A stretch of 64,000 nt of DNA from Cymbidium sinense (lineage: Eukaryota > Streptophyta > Magnoliopsida > Asparagales > Orchidaceae). Below are positions 41,487 to 55,890 of this stretch, piece by piece (the stretch's first letter is position 1; each line of letters opens with the position of its first letter). The DNA lies in the NCBI GenBank assembly GCA_021442155.1, contig CM038221.1, positions 25,667,906 to 25,731,905 on the forward strand, written 5' to 3'. Both the position numbers and the translations under genes were made by a program. Under the pieces are notes generated by a model. It worked only from the letters and a program-made list of their open reading frames with translations. It was not told where the DNA came from and ran no database searches.

Positions 41487-44400
41487 TGTTGAGCTCACTT
41501 TTAGAGTGAGGTTGACTACCATCATCTTTGTGTTGTATTCTTCTAGACACTAAAAATTACTTAGTACTAGGACACTTCTATTGACCAGAAGGACACCAAG
41601 CCCAAACTTAAAAGACCCATAGGGTACAACCATAAGGTTAGAGCTTACCTTAGGATAAGTAGAACCTCGCCTACCTTAAGACCCAACCAAATTCCATGCC
41701 TAGTCAATTGTTCAATCCTAAACTTAATGATAACAATCCAAGCTCCAATCTAGATACCAATTTGACCTAGGCTCAATTTGATCTATATTGTTTGACTTGG
41801 CTAAGTTGGTCCAACTTAACTTATTTGGACTCTAGATGACCAAACTCAAGACCAAATTAACATTATTAGAATCTAACCCATCCAAACTCATTTAAACTTT
41901 AATTAGATTTGATTGAGCCTTGGCTTTAATTTAATTGAATCAAACCAAGTCAACTTATCCCTTAACTAAGTTGACCCACTTGAATCCTATAGAGCCAAAA
42001 CCTTATTCAACTTGATTCAAGCCAATCAACCTAAATACTAAGACAATAAGAATGATCATGAGTAATAATTAAGACTCCTATTCTAATTATTTTTCAAAAT
42101 TCTCCTTATTGACCATAATTAATTAATTAATTAAATGATAAAATAAAATTCATAATTGTAAAATCATCATAATCAATTTAATTAATCAAGATGCATAGTT
42201 GATTTCTCCTCATGTGCTTAATTAATGTAAGAATCTTTAATGAAATCATGATTCCCCATGGTTGTGGAGAATTATAAAAATAATTAGCTTAATCTCTTAA
42301 CTTAATTAATTATTAGGCATGGGCCTAATTTCATTAGAACCCTTATGACATTGCAAATTTTATTTTCCAAGTATATCATCATGAATCATAGGCTCTTGTT
42401 TAATATTTAATAAAATTAAGGAATTTTCTTTAGGTAGGATAATTAAATGGATTATTAATGGGCCAAACTTAATTAATTTATAAAAGATACTTAATTTCTC
42501 TTTAAATTTATTAATAAATAAATATGAATATGGGTTGAACACTAATCCTCTTTATGATTAAATAACACATAATCTTAAAAATTTTAAAAAATTCTAAAAA
42601 GACTTTGATTATGTTTAAGGTATGTTTATTTAACATGATTGTTCATAGGTTTCAATGAAGCCAAATATATCATTCGATAACATATAATAATTTTGCTTCA
42701 ATTATCTTAAATTTGCATGTCATATCTCCATTTTTTATATATGTATGGCCACCAGTAATCAATTTAAATCTAAAATTTAATATTTGGTAGTTTTAATTAT
42801 AAATGATAAAATAAAATAAAGTTTATTTATCTGTCATGCTTAAAAGGATAATAACTTGTGAATTTTCATGAGTTTATCTTTGCATTTATATATGTGTATG
42901 TGTGTATTTGGGCTAATAAGTGTATAGTCTAGACATCTCGGGAACATGAGGCTTTAAATATTCCCAAGGAGGTTCTAAATAATCTCACTTCGAGGTTAAC
43001 AAAGGCATATACTTGTACAGTCTCTTATACATTTATACAAGTGTATAAATATGAAGTGAAACTCCTTTTAGTTATAAATTCTTGCATATTCATATTTCAA
43101 GTATGTTAAAATATATGTATGTATGTATAAATAAATAAATTAATAATAAATAAATATATATATATACATGTATGAAATAAAAAAAATGAAGCAAAAATAT
43201 AGTAGTGATGTATATTGATAATGAGGCTAAGATAACAAACATTGCCCATTTGATTATGATTTGGTTTCATTGATCTTAAGATGCATTTCATGTTTAAATA
43301 AAGTTCATTAAGTCAATACAAATATAAGTCTAATTAAAATTTATTAAGGTTTCATTTAAAGGCTTAAAATTTATAAAGATTCATTCTTTAGAATCAACCT
43401 AAGGTAGGGACTAAAGAGAATCAACTCTCTTTTTCTATTTATAATGTTAAATTATAATTAAAGAACAAACAATAAAAAATATATAATTTAAAATCTTATA
43501 TAAACTTTAAATAACCTAAAGAATAACCACCCTTAATAAGGGATTCAAACATTTAGTCATTAGAATCTTAACTCTAAAGTCCAATTAAGACATACCACAC
43601 TTGGCCTTTGCACACACATTAAAATACAAAGTCATCGATTTTAGTATTAGTTTAGGCCGATGAATGTTGTGATGTTTTATTTTGTAATGTATTATTTTAG
43701 ACTAGATGTTAGGATTGTTTGTATGTAGTTTGAATGTTAGGACAATATTAGATTAGTGATATTTTCTACAGGATATTGTGATTAAGGGATCATTATAATA
43801 ATTAAAATGAAAATGCTTCTTACTTTTAGGTGTTGTTAAGTTCCTAACTAGATCTATTAGGATAGGTGGGCTTGGTTACCCAAGGATAGGATGCTATATC
43901 TAAATGTGTGAAATATAACCATGTGGTTTGAATGTTTATTAAGCTGACTACTATTTTGTAGGTGTAGTTAGATTTTTATTTATATAAAATATAATTTTTA
44001 CAATAGGATTAAGATTAGTGCTATGAGATTTAGGATGAATAATGGCTAGAAGGCATATAGCTGGAATACCCTATGAAGCTTGGATTATTCAAACCCAAGA
44101 AATAAAGATGAAGAATAATTAAAGACTCCATAGCTTTTCCTTTTATTATATTTTAATTATAATATGGGTTGTATAAGGGTAGAGCTCGGCTATCAAATTT
44201 TTTTTTTTGGGTGTATGCCAGTACTCAACCACATAGGTCTCTTATTCTTTTACAAAATTGATTGTTTGATTGTTGTGTTTACTTTGCTCAATAAAAGTGG
44301 CATGCTTTTCACAAGTTTATCAAAGTGTGTATGTTTAATGTGTGGCCTAGATATGGTAGGCTCTTTAAATTTAAATTAAATTTTTCTCATTAATAACCTT

Positions 44401-45620
44401 AATTAAATTTTAATCAACCCATAATCTCATCTTAAAAATTAGGCTCTTAATCAAGAAAATAAAAGATTTAACAACCCCTTAGCTAGATGTTGTATGTTCT
44501 AACATCATACATATGCATATTATCTCACTCTTAAAGATAGGGGATCTCCACCCTTGCATGATAGGGGGTCGACTTGACCAGTGAGGGCAGTCCCTTGTAG
44601 TAGAGAACACTCTTTATATCTAATTTAGCCCATATTCTAGTTTCATCATGCATTTAAGCATAAATCCTCCCAAGCCTGAGTCTAAAATGATGAATCAAAA
44701 GTGAAATAAAATTATGTAAACTTTATTGCATTAGCATAGGTCATAATTTGCACACCAATCATGATTTAGACATTTAGAGAGTGAGTATAGGACTTTAGAC
44801 TCTTTTCTAATTAACAACATCCCACATATCTTGCATTTACATATGACTAGCCCATATAGTTTTAAAAGTGTAGGAGGTGTTAACTGAGGCCATCCCAAGG
44901 TTGTAAGTATAGAAAAGTCGGTAACGGTTCACTCTCCCTTATAGAAGTAAACCAATATATCCCATTCCCCCAAGTAAAATTAGATTGAACTCTTAGCTTA
45001 TGCTAGAGCACTCTAGATATAGGCTCAGAGGCTTCTTATTTCTTCTTTGCTATGAGTATAAGTCCTCACATCTAGATATTTTTACAATCTTGTTGTTTGA
45101 ATCTAAGTCCTATCATTCTAATAAAATTTCAACTCAAATAACTAATTTTCTCTATTTCAAAAATATGAAGCCTTACAATAGGGTAGATTGAAGTACTCAC
45201 TCACTAGGCTTCCTAGTATCATATGTGCTTCCAACTCATTCTCCTTTGAAATCTACTAAGAACTCTTCCTATTTTAGCTCTTCCCAATTGATTTCCAAAA
45301 TAACCAATTCTTTGATTATATACCTTTAAAATCTTTGGAGACATTAGTTGACTACTTTAATCGAGAGTGTTCTTAGAAAATTCCCATTTTTTATGATGCA
45401 ATTAACTATGGAAGCTTGCTTCCATAGGGAACTAAGGAACCCGCCATAGAATAAGCCCTACTTTACTAATCCATGTAATGTAGGGGAATGATCTCTAGTA
45501 TATATGAACACCTATCAGCCTTAGGAGTCCTTATTAGGTGATTAGGTCCATTGTAGGGATAATATTTTTATCTTTCAAGATAGTGCATCATACATTATTA
45601 TTATTATGGTGGCTTCTTTA
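41487..45620 (+). repeat. 7-kb family, copy C (internally deleted)
   Basis: It starts TGTTGAGCTCACTTTTAGAG and runs + through a short TTGACC array (about 41740-42010). It then jumps directly to sequence equivalent to copy A near 6560, so the GC-richer module and about 1.5 kb are missing. It carries one diverged GGACATCCC unit near 42930, the GTGATGTTTTATTTTGTAAT stretch near 43669, and all three 3' hairpins (45406-45427, 45456-45485, 45569-45582). The last bases are altered; the end is placed near TATGGTGGC (about 45620) and may be off by some tens of bases. It is inserted in the F/I/H ancestor. Confidence 0.72.
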
Positions 45621-46588
45621 ATTAAGCATTGCCACTTGGAAAAATATTATTAGTCTAATAAATAATACCCTACCATCCATATTAGTGCATAAATAATCCT
45701 AACATGTAATCTAAAACATCACACCATAAAATAAAAAATTAATACATCATAATAAAGCATCGACCTAACCTAAGTCTAAAATCGGTGACTTATCATTCTA
45801 ATGTGTGTGTGCAAAGGCAAGTGTGGTGAGGCAAAGCAAAGCTTTAGTGTTTGAGTTATAATTTATAAAAAAACATGGTTTAATTTAGTACCATTGGATG
45901 GTTTCAATCCAAGTAGTTAATAATAATCTTCTTTGATGTTTGAATTATGATTATGTGCTTTGAAAAATGAATGTGTAGTAATCTGTAGTGTAATAGGAAC
46001 CACTACACCCATATCCTATAATATCACCTTAAGATAAACATGTAGTGGTTCCTGGTAGTCCGTAGTAGTCCATGTTTGGTTCTTTGATGTCAATCATTAA
46101 TGATTGAATATTATAGGATCAATTACTTATTTTAATAATTTTTAAAATTAATTAATTAGGCTAATTAATTACCTAGGGTTCAAAAAATTATAGCTCTTAA
46201 TTAATTAATTGAATTACTTTAGAATAATTATTGGAGGTGAGAAATATCATCAAGAATTTTCCCCAAAAACTCTAAATTAGTTAGAAGTGCAATTAAGAGT
46301 TAATTTCATTTATATACTTTTCATCCAAACTCTAATTACTTAGAATCTAGTAGATGAAAATTAGGGCATTGATTTAAATTCTTCTCTATTTAAACTTTTT
46401 AGAGAGTATTTATTTAGTTTTGTGGACTTTTACATAATTAATTATGATTTTTCAAATTTTGGGCAAATTAATTAAATTTTTAATCTTATTTAATCAATTT
46501 ACACAGTCAGTGTCATGTTAATGCTGATGTGATTACACTTTACATTTGGTGCCATGTGATCTGTTATTTAAAATGACTCATGTGGTAG
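45621..46588 (-). repeat. 7-kb family, ancestor fragment I (middle)
   Basis: Minus-orientation middle part. 45690-45800 matches copy B near 32930-33030 (TCTAAAACATCACACC, CGGTGACTTA), and 46500-46588 matches the start of the GC-richer block (GTGCCATGTGATCTGTTATT). About 600 bp that should lie between F and I are missing. It is cut at 46588 by the 3' end of copy G and resumes as fragment H at 58974. Confidence 0.65.
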
Positions 46589-49500
46589 TGGGGAAAATTT
46601 ATAACACCACATAGGATTTAGGAGTTTCCTATTTGAATGATCAAATGAGTCATTAAGGAGTAAACACATATTATCACGAAAGATAAACATGTTATCCTAT
46701 AATGGATTCAATCATTTAAAAAAAGACTTCTAAGGCTAATGGGTCTTCCATATACCAATGAGGTTTTCACTAAACTACTTGGAAAGTAGAGTAGAGTTTA
46801 TTTTAAATTATGTTCATGGTTTCTATAAGGGCAAGCCCCTATCATTAATTACATCTTAGGAATGGAGGACTTGTTTTTAAGAATACTCTCGATTAAAGAA
46901 ATCAGCTACTATTTCTATAGAATTTTAAGCTAAATTTCAAAGGAAATGATATTTGAAATTTCAATTTGGAATGATCCAAAGTGGAGAGACTTATTTTTGG
47001 AAGCCAATTAAGATTAAGTTGGAAATTCTTGATACCAAGATGTCTAGTAGTCATTTCAACTATCCTATCACTAGGCTTTAAATTTTATAATTTAATTTAG
47101 ATTTCAAGTTAATATTTTCTTAAAAATTTAGGGCTTAGATTCTAGAAGCACAAGACTGTAAAAATTCCTAGGGTTGAAAACTTACTCCAAGGAGGATGCT
47201 TCAGTACCTAAGTCATCCTCATAGGTCAAATACCTCCTATGTGTAATGGGTGAAGTGCCTAATTCAAAATTTTAGAGTAATATGATTGCATGATTTGCAA
47301 AAGCTAATTATTTCTAGTTGATTTTAGGTTATCCTATGATTTTAATTTTATAAAGTTTTAAGTTTCTTTATTTTTGTGTTTAAGTTAATCAAATTTAAGT
47401 TGGGTAGAAAATTTGGTTTTTCCTAAGAGCCTAATTGTCCAAGCATTCATCACAGGAAACATACTATAGAAAGAAACCTAAAAAAGTAGATTGATTCTAT
47501 TATGCACCTAAAATAAATCAAGCCAATTTTATTTTATGGAAATGCCAATGTAACCAAGTACCATTGTACACCCTGAAATAAAGAGAAAATGGATAGCTGA
47601 GTTCTGCCCTTATACAACTCAACCTAGAATTATAGTTTAGATCTATGGGTCTTCTTTCCAAGATCATCTTCTTCTTCAGGGACCTCCATTTAGTTTCAAA
47701 GGGGACCACTACAATCTTTACTAGTTGGGTTAGCTTTTGCTACTCTTAGACCTTATAGATCATATCCTAATTCTAAGCTCAAATTTACATTTTAAATTAA
47801 AAATAAATCTTAAGCCCTACAAAATAAATGTTAGGAAGATATAAACATCACACAATATTTACAAACATATAGGCTTAGCATTAGCTACTTGCTAAGCCCA
47901 CCTATCTTATTGGGCTATGTTATGGGACTATTCAGCACCTGCAAGCAAACAATAATTTTATAATTTTCATGACAGCTGCCCCTTTAGAACAACCCACTTA
48001 CAAAAAATAGTATTTGTTCTAGAAATAATGTCTTATTATCCATACTAAGGATAATCAATCCTAGCCATCTAGTTTAAAATAGTGCATCACAAAATAATAA
48101 AAAGTAGTGTCATATCACATCACAACATATATCATCCTAGCCTAAATCTAGGGTTCGTGACCTAAAAAGAATATTAGTGTGTGAAGGAGGATTCATGTGC
48201 AAGACATTCCTAGGCCTTTTAAGGTCAAGTTTCAATTTGAGTTTTAGATTTTCTAATTTACCTTTGGATGGTTTCAATTCAATTAATTTAATAATTTTTG
48301 GTGACTTTGTTTTCATTTCAAATCCATTTTTATGTTGAAGTGTGGTTTAGGTTTTCAATAATAAAGAATAGAATAAATTCCATTTTGGGTGAAACCTATT
48401 CCATTCAACATACTAAATTCTAAAGAAACGTTCATCCTAAAATGAGGATTCATTCTAAAAATCTAACCAAGATCCTAAGTATCATAATTAATTCCTTTTA
48501 GATTCATTTAAAGGATTTGTTTTGATTAAGTTAATAATTTAGATTGTTTTTCTTTCTTTTAATTCTTCTTTTAGTTTCTTTTGATTTTTTATTCATTTCT
48601 TTTATTAACATTTAAATGGTTTGAACTAAACTTTTATGTTTGATTTTATTTCACTTTATATTTCATGTTTGATATTCATATTTCATTAAGCATATTCACT
48701 TTATTTCTTTCTTTAGTTTCATTTAATTGGAATTTTACTTCTTGCATTTAGTTATATTTTTTAAGCTTATTTATTTCATTCTATTTGCTCATTGTTATTG
48801 ATATTCTTGATTAAACTTCATTCTTTTATCCTTTGATTAGGTTTATTTAATTTACATATTTAATTTGTTTTTATTGGATTAATATATTTGGACCATTAAT
48901 GTTTATGTTTAATTAAATTTATTTGATGCATTAGTGTTTATGTTTAATTAAGTTTATTTCATTTATTATTGTGATTAATTTTATGTTTATTTTATAACTA
49001 TTTTGTATTTATGTTTATATTCAAATTATAATCAATTCACTTTACATTTATGTCATATTATAGTTTAAGTTGACTTTTTAGGTTTCAATGTCATGATGCG
49101 GTAACTTATTTGATCCTAATTAATGACTTATTTGATTTTTATTCATCTTCAAATAAAAAATTGGTTAACATTAGATTATAGAATTTACATTAATTTCTTA
49201 ATTAATTTATGGTTTTATTCATTGGTTTAGGTTTAAGTTAGTTCACCAGGTGCTTGAAGGCTTAATTTTGTAAGCTTCATTTAATTACTTTATAAGTTTA
49301 ATTATATTTACATTTATAGGCATTTGTTCTTTAATCTAAATGGCCTCAATGTGTTATAAAGTTCAAAAGTAAATAAGTTTAAATTATTGAATTTATTATA
49401 GTTAATTGTTTATTAATTTTGGATTTTAATTATTAATAAACTTTTAGCATATGTTTAATTAGTTTCATTTATTTCAAGATTGCTTGAACATTTTATTTAA

Positions 49501-52406
49501 GTTTTCTAATGTTAATTATGCTACTTTAAGTTTACATTATAAATTTCATAATTTTTGTGATTTTTTAAATTTATTATTGCATTTATATTGACGTGGAAAC
49601 TTGGAAATTCAAGATTTCTCAATCTAGAGCCCAATTGGGTTTGAAGTTTTTATGGCGAGTGGGGTTCCTTGCCAATTTAAACTACATAAAATTTCATCTT
49701 AATCATATATCTATTTTGGGGTTAATTAAGGTTTCAATCATTTCATTAAAACTTAAATTAAACTTAATTTATGAGATATTTCTTAGGAATTTTATTTTTT
49801 TTTAAATTTGTCTCTGGATAATGCATCCATAGATGGTTTATTCATAATTTTGAAAGTTTTGGTTAATTTATTAAGATTTATTTAAGTTCAAGTTAATTAA
49901 TTTAATTAATTACCAAATTAAGCTATTTTGTGTTTTAATAAGTTTCAGTGGTTTTCAATGACTTATTTAAGCTCATTGATGTGTGTTATGAGGTTTTTAG
50001 TTATTCCCATACTTTCCCTAATTTGTTTAACTCATAATTAATTTATTTTTATTAAACTTAGGGTTTAAGGTTGCAATTTTAATATATTCAGATTTATTAT
50101 TCAATAAATTATGAAAAATTAATCTAGTGTGTATCTTAACTCTAATTTTAATTCCCCAAAGTTTCATTCCAATTTGATTGATGATTTGGGTTTAATTTAG
50201 GTTTGATTGTCTTTTTTCAAACCCAAATTATGGTCAAAATATCTGACATAATTTGGGGATTTTAATTTTAATAGATTCCTCTCATGAAGAGGAATATATT
50301 GAGCCATTATTTATATTTCATTTTCTATTATTTTTTAAAGTTTCTATTAATTTTGTCTAATTTTTTAATTTAGAAAACCTAAAATTCATATTTATCCACA
50401 TTGGATCCACATGGATTTGATGTGGCACCGCTTTACATGCAGTGCTGCGGCATTTGTCTATGTGAGATCCAAATGGATCCCACATCAACATGGCAATGCA
50501 TATGCATTTTGATTTGGGCTATCTGATTTTTGATCGGATGGATCAAATCATTTCGTTAGTTTCATGTAGAGGTTTAATCAAATGGTCTAGCTAGATCTCA
50601 ACTGTCCATGCTTTATAAAAAGAATGGACATGGAATATTTTACCTCCTGCGATGAAGGTGGAAGTTGAGAGTCGTCCATCATTTCAATACAATTTTTGGT
50701 GATCCAACCATCGAAATCACTTGATTTTAATTCCAAAATCATCAGTGAATGAAATGGAATAAATTTATATGGTTTAATCTTACTTGAGATCAAATTTGTT
50801 TCAAAAATGACCAAAATCAAAAGCTCAAAGGGTGGTGTTCATGGCATACTTCAACATTGTCGGCCTCCTGCGATGGGATCAACTCGAACACCTTCAGAAT
50901 GATGTGACAAAGCTATGGGAGGAAGGAATTGGATTGCCTCTTTATGGGTTGGATTCTATACTAACTCATGGATGATTTTCTATAATGTTGGTCATTTTTT
51001 GGCTTTCCGACGGCGAGGGGATCAAGGTAAGGTTACAAAAGTCTTCAATTCAGGTGGGGAAGGCGATAGAAATGTAAATTGTGAATGAGATATTGTCTCT
51101 TAGGTTTTTCCATTAGAGGATGAGCCTCTTATATCTTCTTTCCACTCCCTTGGTTAGTTACAACTAAATGATATCCTTGGAGGCTAGCTCTAAGCCTCTT
51201 CAATGTTTCACAACTATCCAATGATGAAGAGGTAGAATGGTTGGAGAAGCTCATTTGTCACTTTGCACTCATCTTTGGCCATGGCATTCCCTCCTTTTGG
51301 CTTGACTTGGACTTAATTAATTTGCTTAAGATTTTATAGCAATCTCTCTTAACACATACTAGGATGAGTTTAGATAGCTTTGAATAGGTTTAGTTCCAAT
51401 TTAAATTCATTTGTTGATTAATCTTAACATTAGATTCAATTCAAGTTTCTAATACTTTAATCACTTTCATTTTCATTAATTGGTTTTAGATTTTAGTTTA
51501 AATCATCTTTTGTTGTCCATTGGATGATTAGGAATTGAATTAACCCATGCCTCATGAGGTTTTAGTCCAATTCCAGGTCAACTTCACCCATTTTGCCTTA
51601 AATGGGTTAAGTTGGATTTGGTTTAGTCAAATGATAAATTTTAACTCAATTGAATTATGTTCACACTCCAATTATGTTTAATAATAAGTTTGAGATGATT
51701 TAGAGTGATTAATTTAATAATTACAAGTGGATTTCAATTTTGACCCATTTGACCCAAATTGGGCTTAATGGGTTAAGTTTGGGTTCATTTGTGTCAAATG
51801 ACCAAATTGGCCAAATTGGAACCAATGATGGGTTGTTCTATGTTCAATAATCATTTTAAAATTAAATTGGACAATTGATTTGGGTTGATTTGAGTTTAAT
51901 TTGGGTTTGAACCCATAAGACCCATTTAGGCCCATTTAGGTCAAATGACCTATTTTGCTAATTAAGGACATATTGGACTTGTATTCTCTTAGATTCATAT
52001 TTAAATATGTTAATATAATCATCCAAACCATTTAAAATGATTTTATTTGGTTAAATTTTGGTAGGTTGACCTTTAACTTAGTGGGATCCACATAAGTCAA
52101 ACCTATGTTTGAAAGGTTGACCATTTTGACCTTGATTTGGGTTTAATTTAATTTAATTTTTTTTAGTTTATTTGAATTTATTTTGACTTAATTTGAATTC
52201 TTTGGGTTTATGTGATTTTCTAGCTTAATTAGGATAATTAGGCTTAATTTCCTAAATTAACTTAAGCTTAATTGGATTTGGGTTTTTTTGATTTGGAAGT
52301 TCACTTTTTGAGGTTTGGGCTAAGTTCACCTAAACCCATTAGTTGTAAAACCCAAGAAAGAATAGTCTAATTATAGTGTCCTTTGTAAACTAGAGATTCC
52401 TAAACT
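46589..52406 (-). repeat. 7-kb family, copy G, main part
   Basis: The - strand copy ends at 46589 (complement TCCCCA, with a 9-base insertion just inside the end). It includes the 3' conserved region (46.6-46.86 kb), the segment with ATAGCTGAGTTCTGCCCTTA near 47591, a long AT-rich block (48.2-50.4 kb), the GC-richer module (about 50.4-51.3 kb) and the GGTCAA array (about 51.54-52.16 kb). It is interrupted at 52407 by the Ty3/gypsy element; its 5' terminus is on the other side at 58908-58973. Net length is about 5.9 kb. Confidence 0.72.
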
Positions 52407-53015
52407 AGATGGAGGTGGGCTTCTTTTTGATGAGATGAGAACGTGGGTATTGGGGAGAAGGAAGAAGATATGTTGGATAACTAGCTCACCAAGGATTGCC
52501 AAGGTTTGGCCACCAAGCTCTCAAACCACAAGAATAACTCAAAATTTTGCAATTGCCAAAAGTTCCCCTTCATTCTAATAAGAGGGGCTATTTATAGCCA
52601 TTACAAGCATCTTTCAAAAGAAAAGAATTCAAAACATGGAGGGAAAGGTGGGTGGCCACATTAATGTGAAGCAATAAATTGCCTCATTATTTTATGCCAT
52701 CCACCCATTTCACATGCTATTATTTTATGTGGATTCAACCACCTCACATGTCATGCTTTGAATTTTTAAATGCAAAATTTCAAACATGGAGTTTCTAGAA
52801 GAAAATTAAAAATTACATAAATAAAAAAAAAGATGAAATCATAAAATGGGCCTTAGCAGGCTAATGGGCTAAGTCTTCTTCTTTCTTGAATTTTCTTGGG
52901 CTTTAGCTTGAGATCTTGTAAATGGGCCTTGGGCTCTAATTTGTTGATCCTCATGATTAGCTTGAGATTTTGTAAATGGGCTCTAATTTGTTGATCCTCA
53001 TGATGTTCTACATCA
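52407..53015 (-). repeat. 3' LTR of the gypsy element
   Basis: On the - strand it starts TGATGTAGAACATC (53015 downward) and ends near CCTCCATC. The last two bases are CT where the other LTR has CA. It differs from the 5' LTR by about four substitutions plus some eight indels over about 610 bp. Confidence 0.95.
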
Positions 53016-53027
53016 ACTCCCTGCTCA
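53016..53027 (-). promoter_or_regulatory. Polypurine tract (plus-strand primer) of the gypsy element
   Basis: On the - strand GAGCAGGGAGT lies directly before the TGATG start of the 3' LTR. It is the expected place and composition for the RNase H-resistant primer of second-strand synthesis. Confidence 0.8.
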
Positions 53028-53229
53028 ATTGAACTCGCCCGTAGAGTTGAAATCTAAGAAGTCTTCTACTAATTGTGGGCTAAAGTCTCCAAATCACTCG
53101 GTCAACCATGTGTCTTGGTGGCTTATTCTTCCAATGAACTAAAAAAATGATGTTCAAGTCGGATTAATGGGTGCTTCCTGTGATAATATAGTCAACTTCA
53201 AAGGAAGAGGGCTTAAGTACGGTGCTATA

Positions 53230-54458
53230 TCTCCGCTAAAGAGTTAGAACAAGTGGAGGTTTTCTAATTCCTTCATATGATAGAATATCTTCAATATTAA
53301 TAACTGGATGAATGAACATATCAAGAAAATCAAGATAAGCATTAGTTCCAATTTTCTTGAGAATTTTAAATGGACCACAAGCTGCATGTAATTTCTTATA
53401 TTTAGTAGTTTGATAACGCCGGTCAAATGAAATCAATACATAATCACCTTCTTTATATTCTTTCGTTGAACGATTATGATTTGCCTTAGAAGCATAATTA
53501 TTATTACTTATAGTAATTTGCTTTCTTATATCTTCATGGAGGGTTTGAAAATCTTTAGCAAATGAGAATGCATCGAAAATACATGAGATGGTAGGTTTGC
53601 TACATCTATTGGTCGTGGGTTTTGACCATAGACTATCTCAAATGGTGATTTTTTTGTAGTTCTAGATATAGTACTATTATAGGCAAATTCGGAGGTTGGT
53701 AAATGTAAATCCCAATTTCCTAAACTTTTACCTACCAAACATCTAAGCAAATTTCCTAAGGTACGATTAACTACTTTAGTTTGTCCATCAGTTTGTGGGT
53801 GAAAGGCAGAAGAGAATTTTAATTTGGTACCTAATAATTTCCATAATGTTTTCCAAAAATATGAGACAAACTTAACATCTCTGTCAGAAACAATGGTTAA
53901 AGGGAGACCATGGAGTCACTATTTCCTTAAAAAATAATTTGGCTATATAAGAAGCATCATTTGTTTTGAACAAGGTAAGAAATGAGCCATTTTGAGAACC
54001 TATCCACTACAACAAAATACTATCATGTCCTCAGTCCTAGGTAATCCTAGAATAAAATCCATTGATAGGTCTTCCCAAGGCCTATAAGGAAAGGCGTGTA
54101 TTGTCCGACCTTTGTTTGATAGTTTTATGTTACAAATTAAGCATTGAGCCACTAATTTTGAACATCTCGTTTTAATGAAGGCCAATAAAATCTATTTTCT
54201 AATAAACATATGGTCTTATCCTTTCCAAAATGACCTACACCCCAAAGATGTAGCTGTGATAAGGAATTCTCTAAGAGAAGATCGAGGAATGCATAATTGT
54301 TTTCCTTTATATAAATATCCATTTGTTATCAAGAATGTCCCTTGTAAAGTTATTGGTTTATCTAGGTGTTCAAGATAAATTAGGTGAAAGTCGTAACACA
54401 ATATAATCATCTTTAATTCTATCAAATCTGGGATTCTCAATTCTAAAGAGGAAATCAT
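53230..54458 (-). pseudogene. Gypsy integrase region, broken
   Basis: In order on the - strand: NGYLYKGKQLCIPRSSLRE (54458 downward) leading into the H-H half of the zinc-binding domain, where a frame change gives GVGHFGKDKT. CLICNIKLSNKG (near 54130) supplies the C-C half. The first catalytic aspartate lies in LSMDFILGLPRT. Further on are [20 protein letters not shown] sequence, then [40 protein letters not shown], and the C-terminal KYKKLHAACGPFKILKKIG and AYLDFLDMFIHPVINIEDIL. Integrase would insert cDNA into the host chromosome. At least four frame breaks separate these pieces. Confidence 0.88.
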
Positions 54459-55890
54459 TAGGTTTACCCGGATAAAGCATCAGTTTATTCTCAATTCCGT
54501 GCTTATGCTTTAGAACAAAAGAGTAGTCTTGTAAAAAATTCAACCCATTTTGCATGCCTATGACTTAATTTTCATTGAGTATTAATGAATTTTAAGGCAT
54601 GATCGAATTAAGTATAAATTCTCTATGTAAGAGATAGTCGCCAATGCCTTAAGGATTGAATTACAAAGATAAAACTCTCATCAAGTGGAATATCGTTGTT
54701 TAGCTTCATTTAACTTTTCACTAAAGAATGCTATAGGATGATTCTCTTGACTTAAAATTCCACCTATCCCAATTCCTGAGCATCACATGTCACTTCAAAG
54801 GCTTTAGAAAATGAAGCCTAAGGATTGGTGTAAGTGATAAGAACTTTAATTTGCTCTAAGGCCTTTTGTGCATTAAGTCCAACAAAATTTATCTAATTTT
54901 AGTATATCGTTATTGGAGCAACAATGGTACTAAAATTCTTAATAAATCTCGATAAAAGTGGCTAAACCATGGAAGCTTCTAACTTCAAAAACTTTTAGGT
55001 GGTGGCCAATCTAAGATTGCTTTCACTTTAGAAGGATCGTTTAAGCTAGTGGATATAATAAAGCCTAAAAGATTACCACTTGCAAAAGAAACACTTTTAA
55101 ATTAATGTATAATTTCTCTTGTTAAGTAGTTCAAAGACTTTTGTAGGTGTTGTAGATGTTCATTTTCACTTGGACTAAAAATCGAATATCATCAAAATAC
55201 ACCACCAAAAATTTACCTATATATGGTTTAAGAACGATTCATTAATCTCATAAATGTGCTAGGAGCATTTGAAAGTCCAAAGGGCATGACAAGCCATTCA
55301 TAAAGTCCATCGGGGTCTTAAAAGCCGTCTTCCATTCATCTCCGATCTAAGAATTTGATGATATCCACTTTTAGATCAATCTTTGAAAAAATTTGCTCGA
55401 GATTAAATCTAACATATCATCTAATGGGAATAGAAACCTATATTTGATAGTAATTTTATTTATTGCTTGACTATCAACACACATTCGCCATGTTCCATCT
55501 TTCTTTGGAGTTATAATGCTGGGACTGCACAAGGGCTAAGACTCTCTTGAATAAAACCCTTTCTTAATAATTCCTCAACTTGTCTTTTAATCTCAACATG
55601 CTAGGGTTCATCCTATAATGTGGAAGATTAGGAAGTTGAGAACCGGGTAAGAACTCAATAGCATGTTGAATGTCTCTTAGAGGAGGTAGCTCATCAGGAA
55701 GCTCATCAGGTGCAATATCGTTAAAATCAGAAAGGAGAGAAGAGACCACAGCAGGTATGTGAGTCTCATTAGAGTTTGGTATGACTTCTTTTACATGTAA
55801 TATGTGAAGAAGAAATGGATCAGAAAATTCTTTTCGTAAAGTGCCAAAACCTATTATTTCTATCTTTGGGGTCAAAGGAGAAAGAGTAGG
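54459..55890 (-). pseudogene. Gypsy reverse transcriptase / RNase H region, broken
   Basis: The RT N-terminal part (55564-55875) includes DELPDELPPLRDIQHAIEFL and LPHYRMNPSML. The catalytic box YFDD is at 55188-55199 within KFLVVYFDDIRFLV. Downstream is the RNase H region with SLRHWRLSLT, FDHALKFINTQ and KLSHRHAKWVEFLQDYSFVL followed by KHKHGIENK, a conserved end of RNase H before integrase. RT and RNase H would copy genomic RNA to DNA in the particle. There are many single-base frame changes and stops. Confidence 0.9.

Noticed and set aside
54175..54378. Plus-strand frame
   Set aside because: Antisense shadow of the gypsy integrase region.
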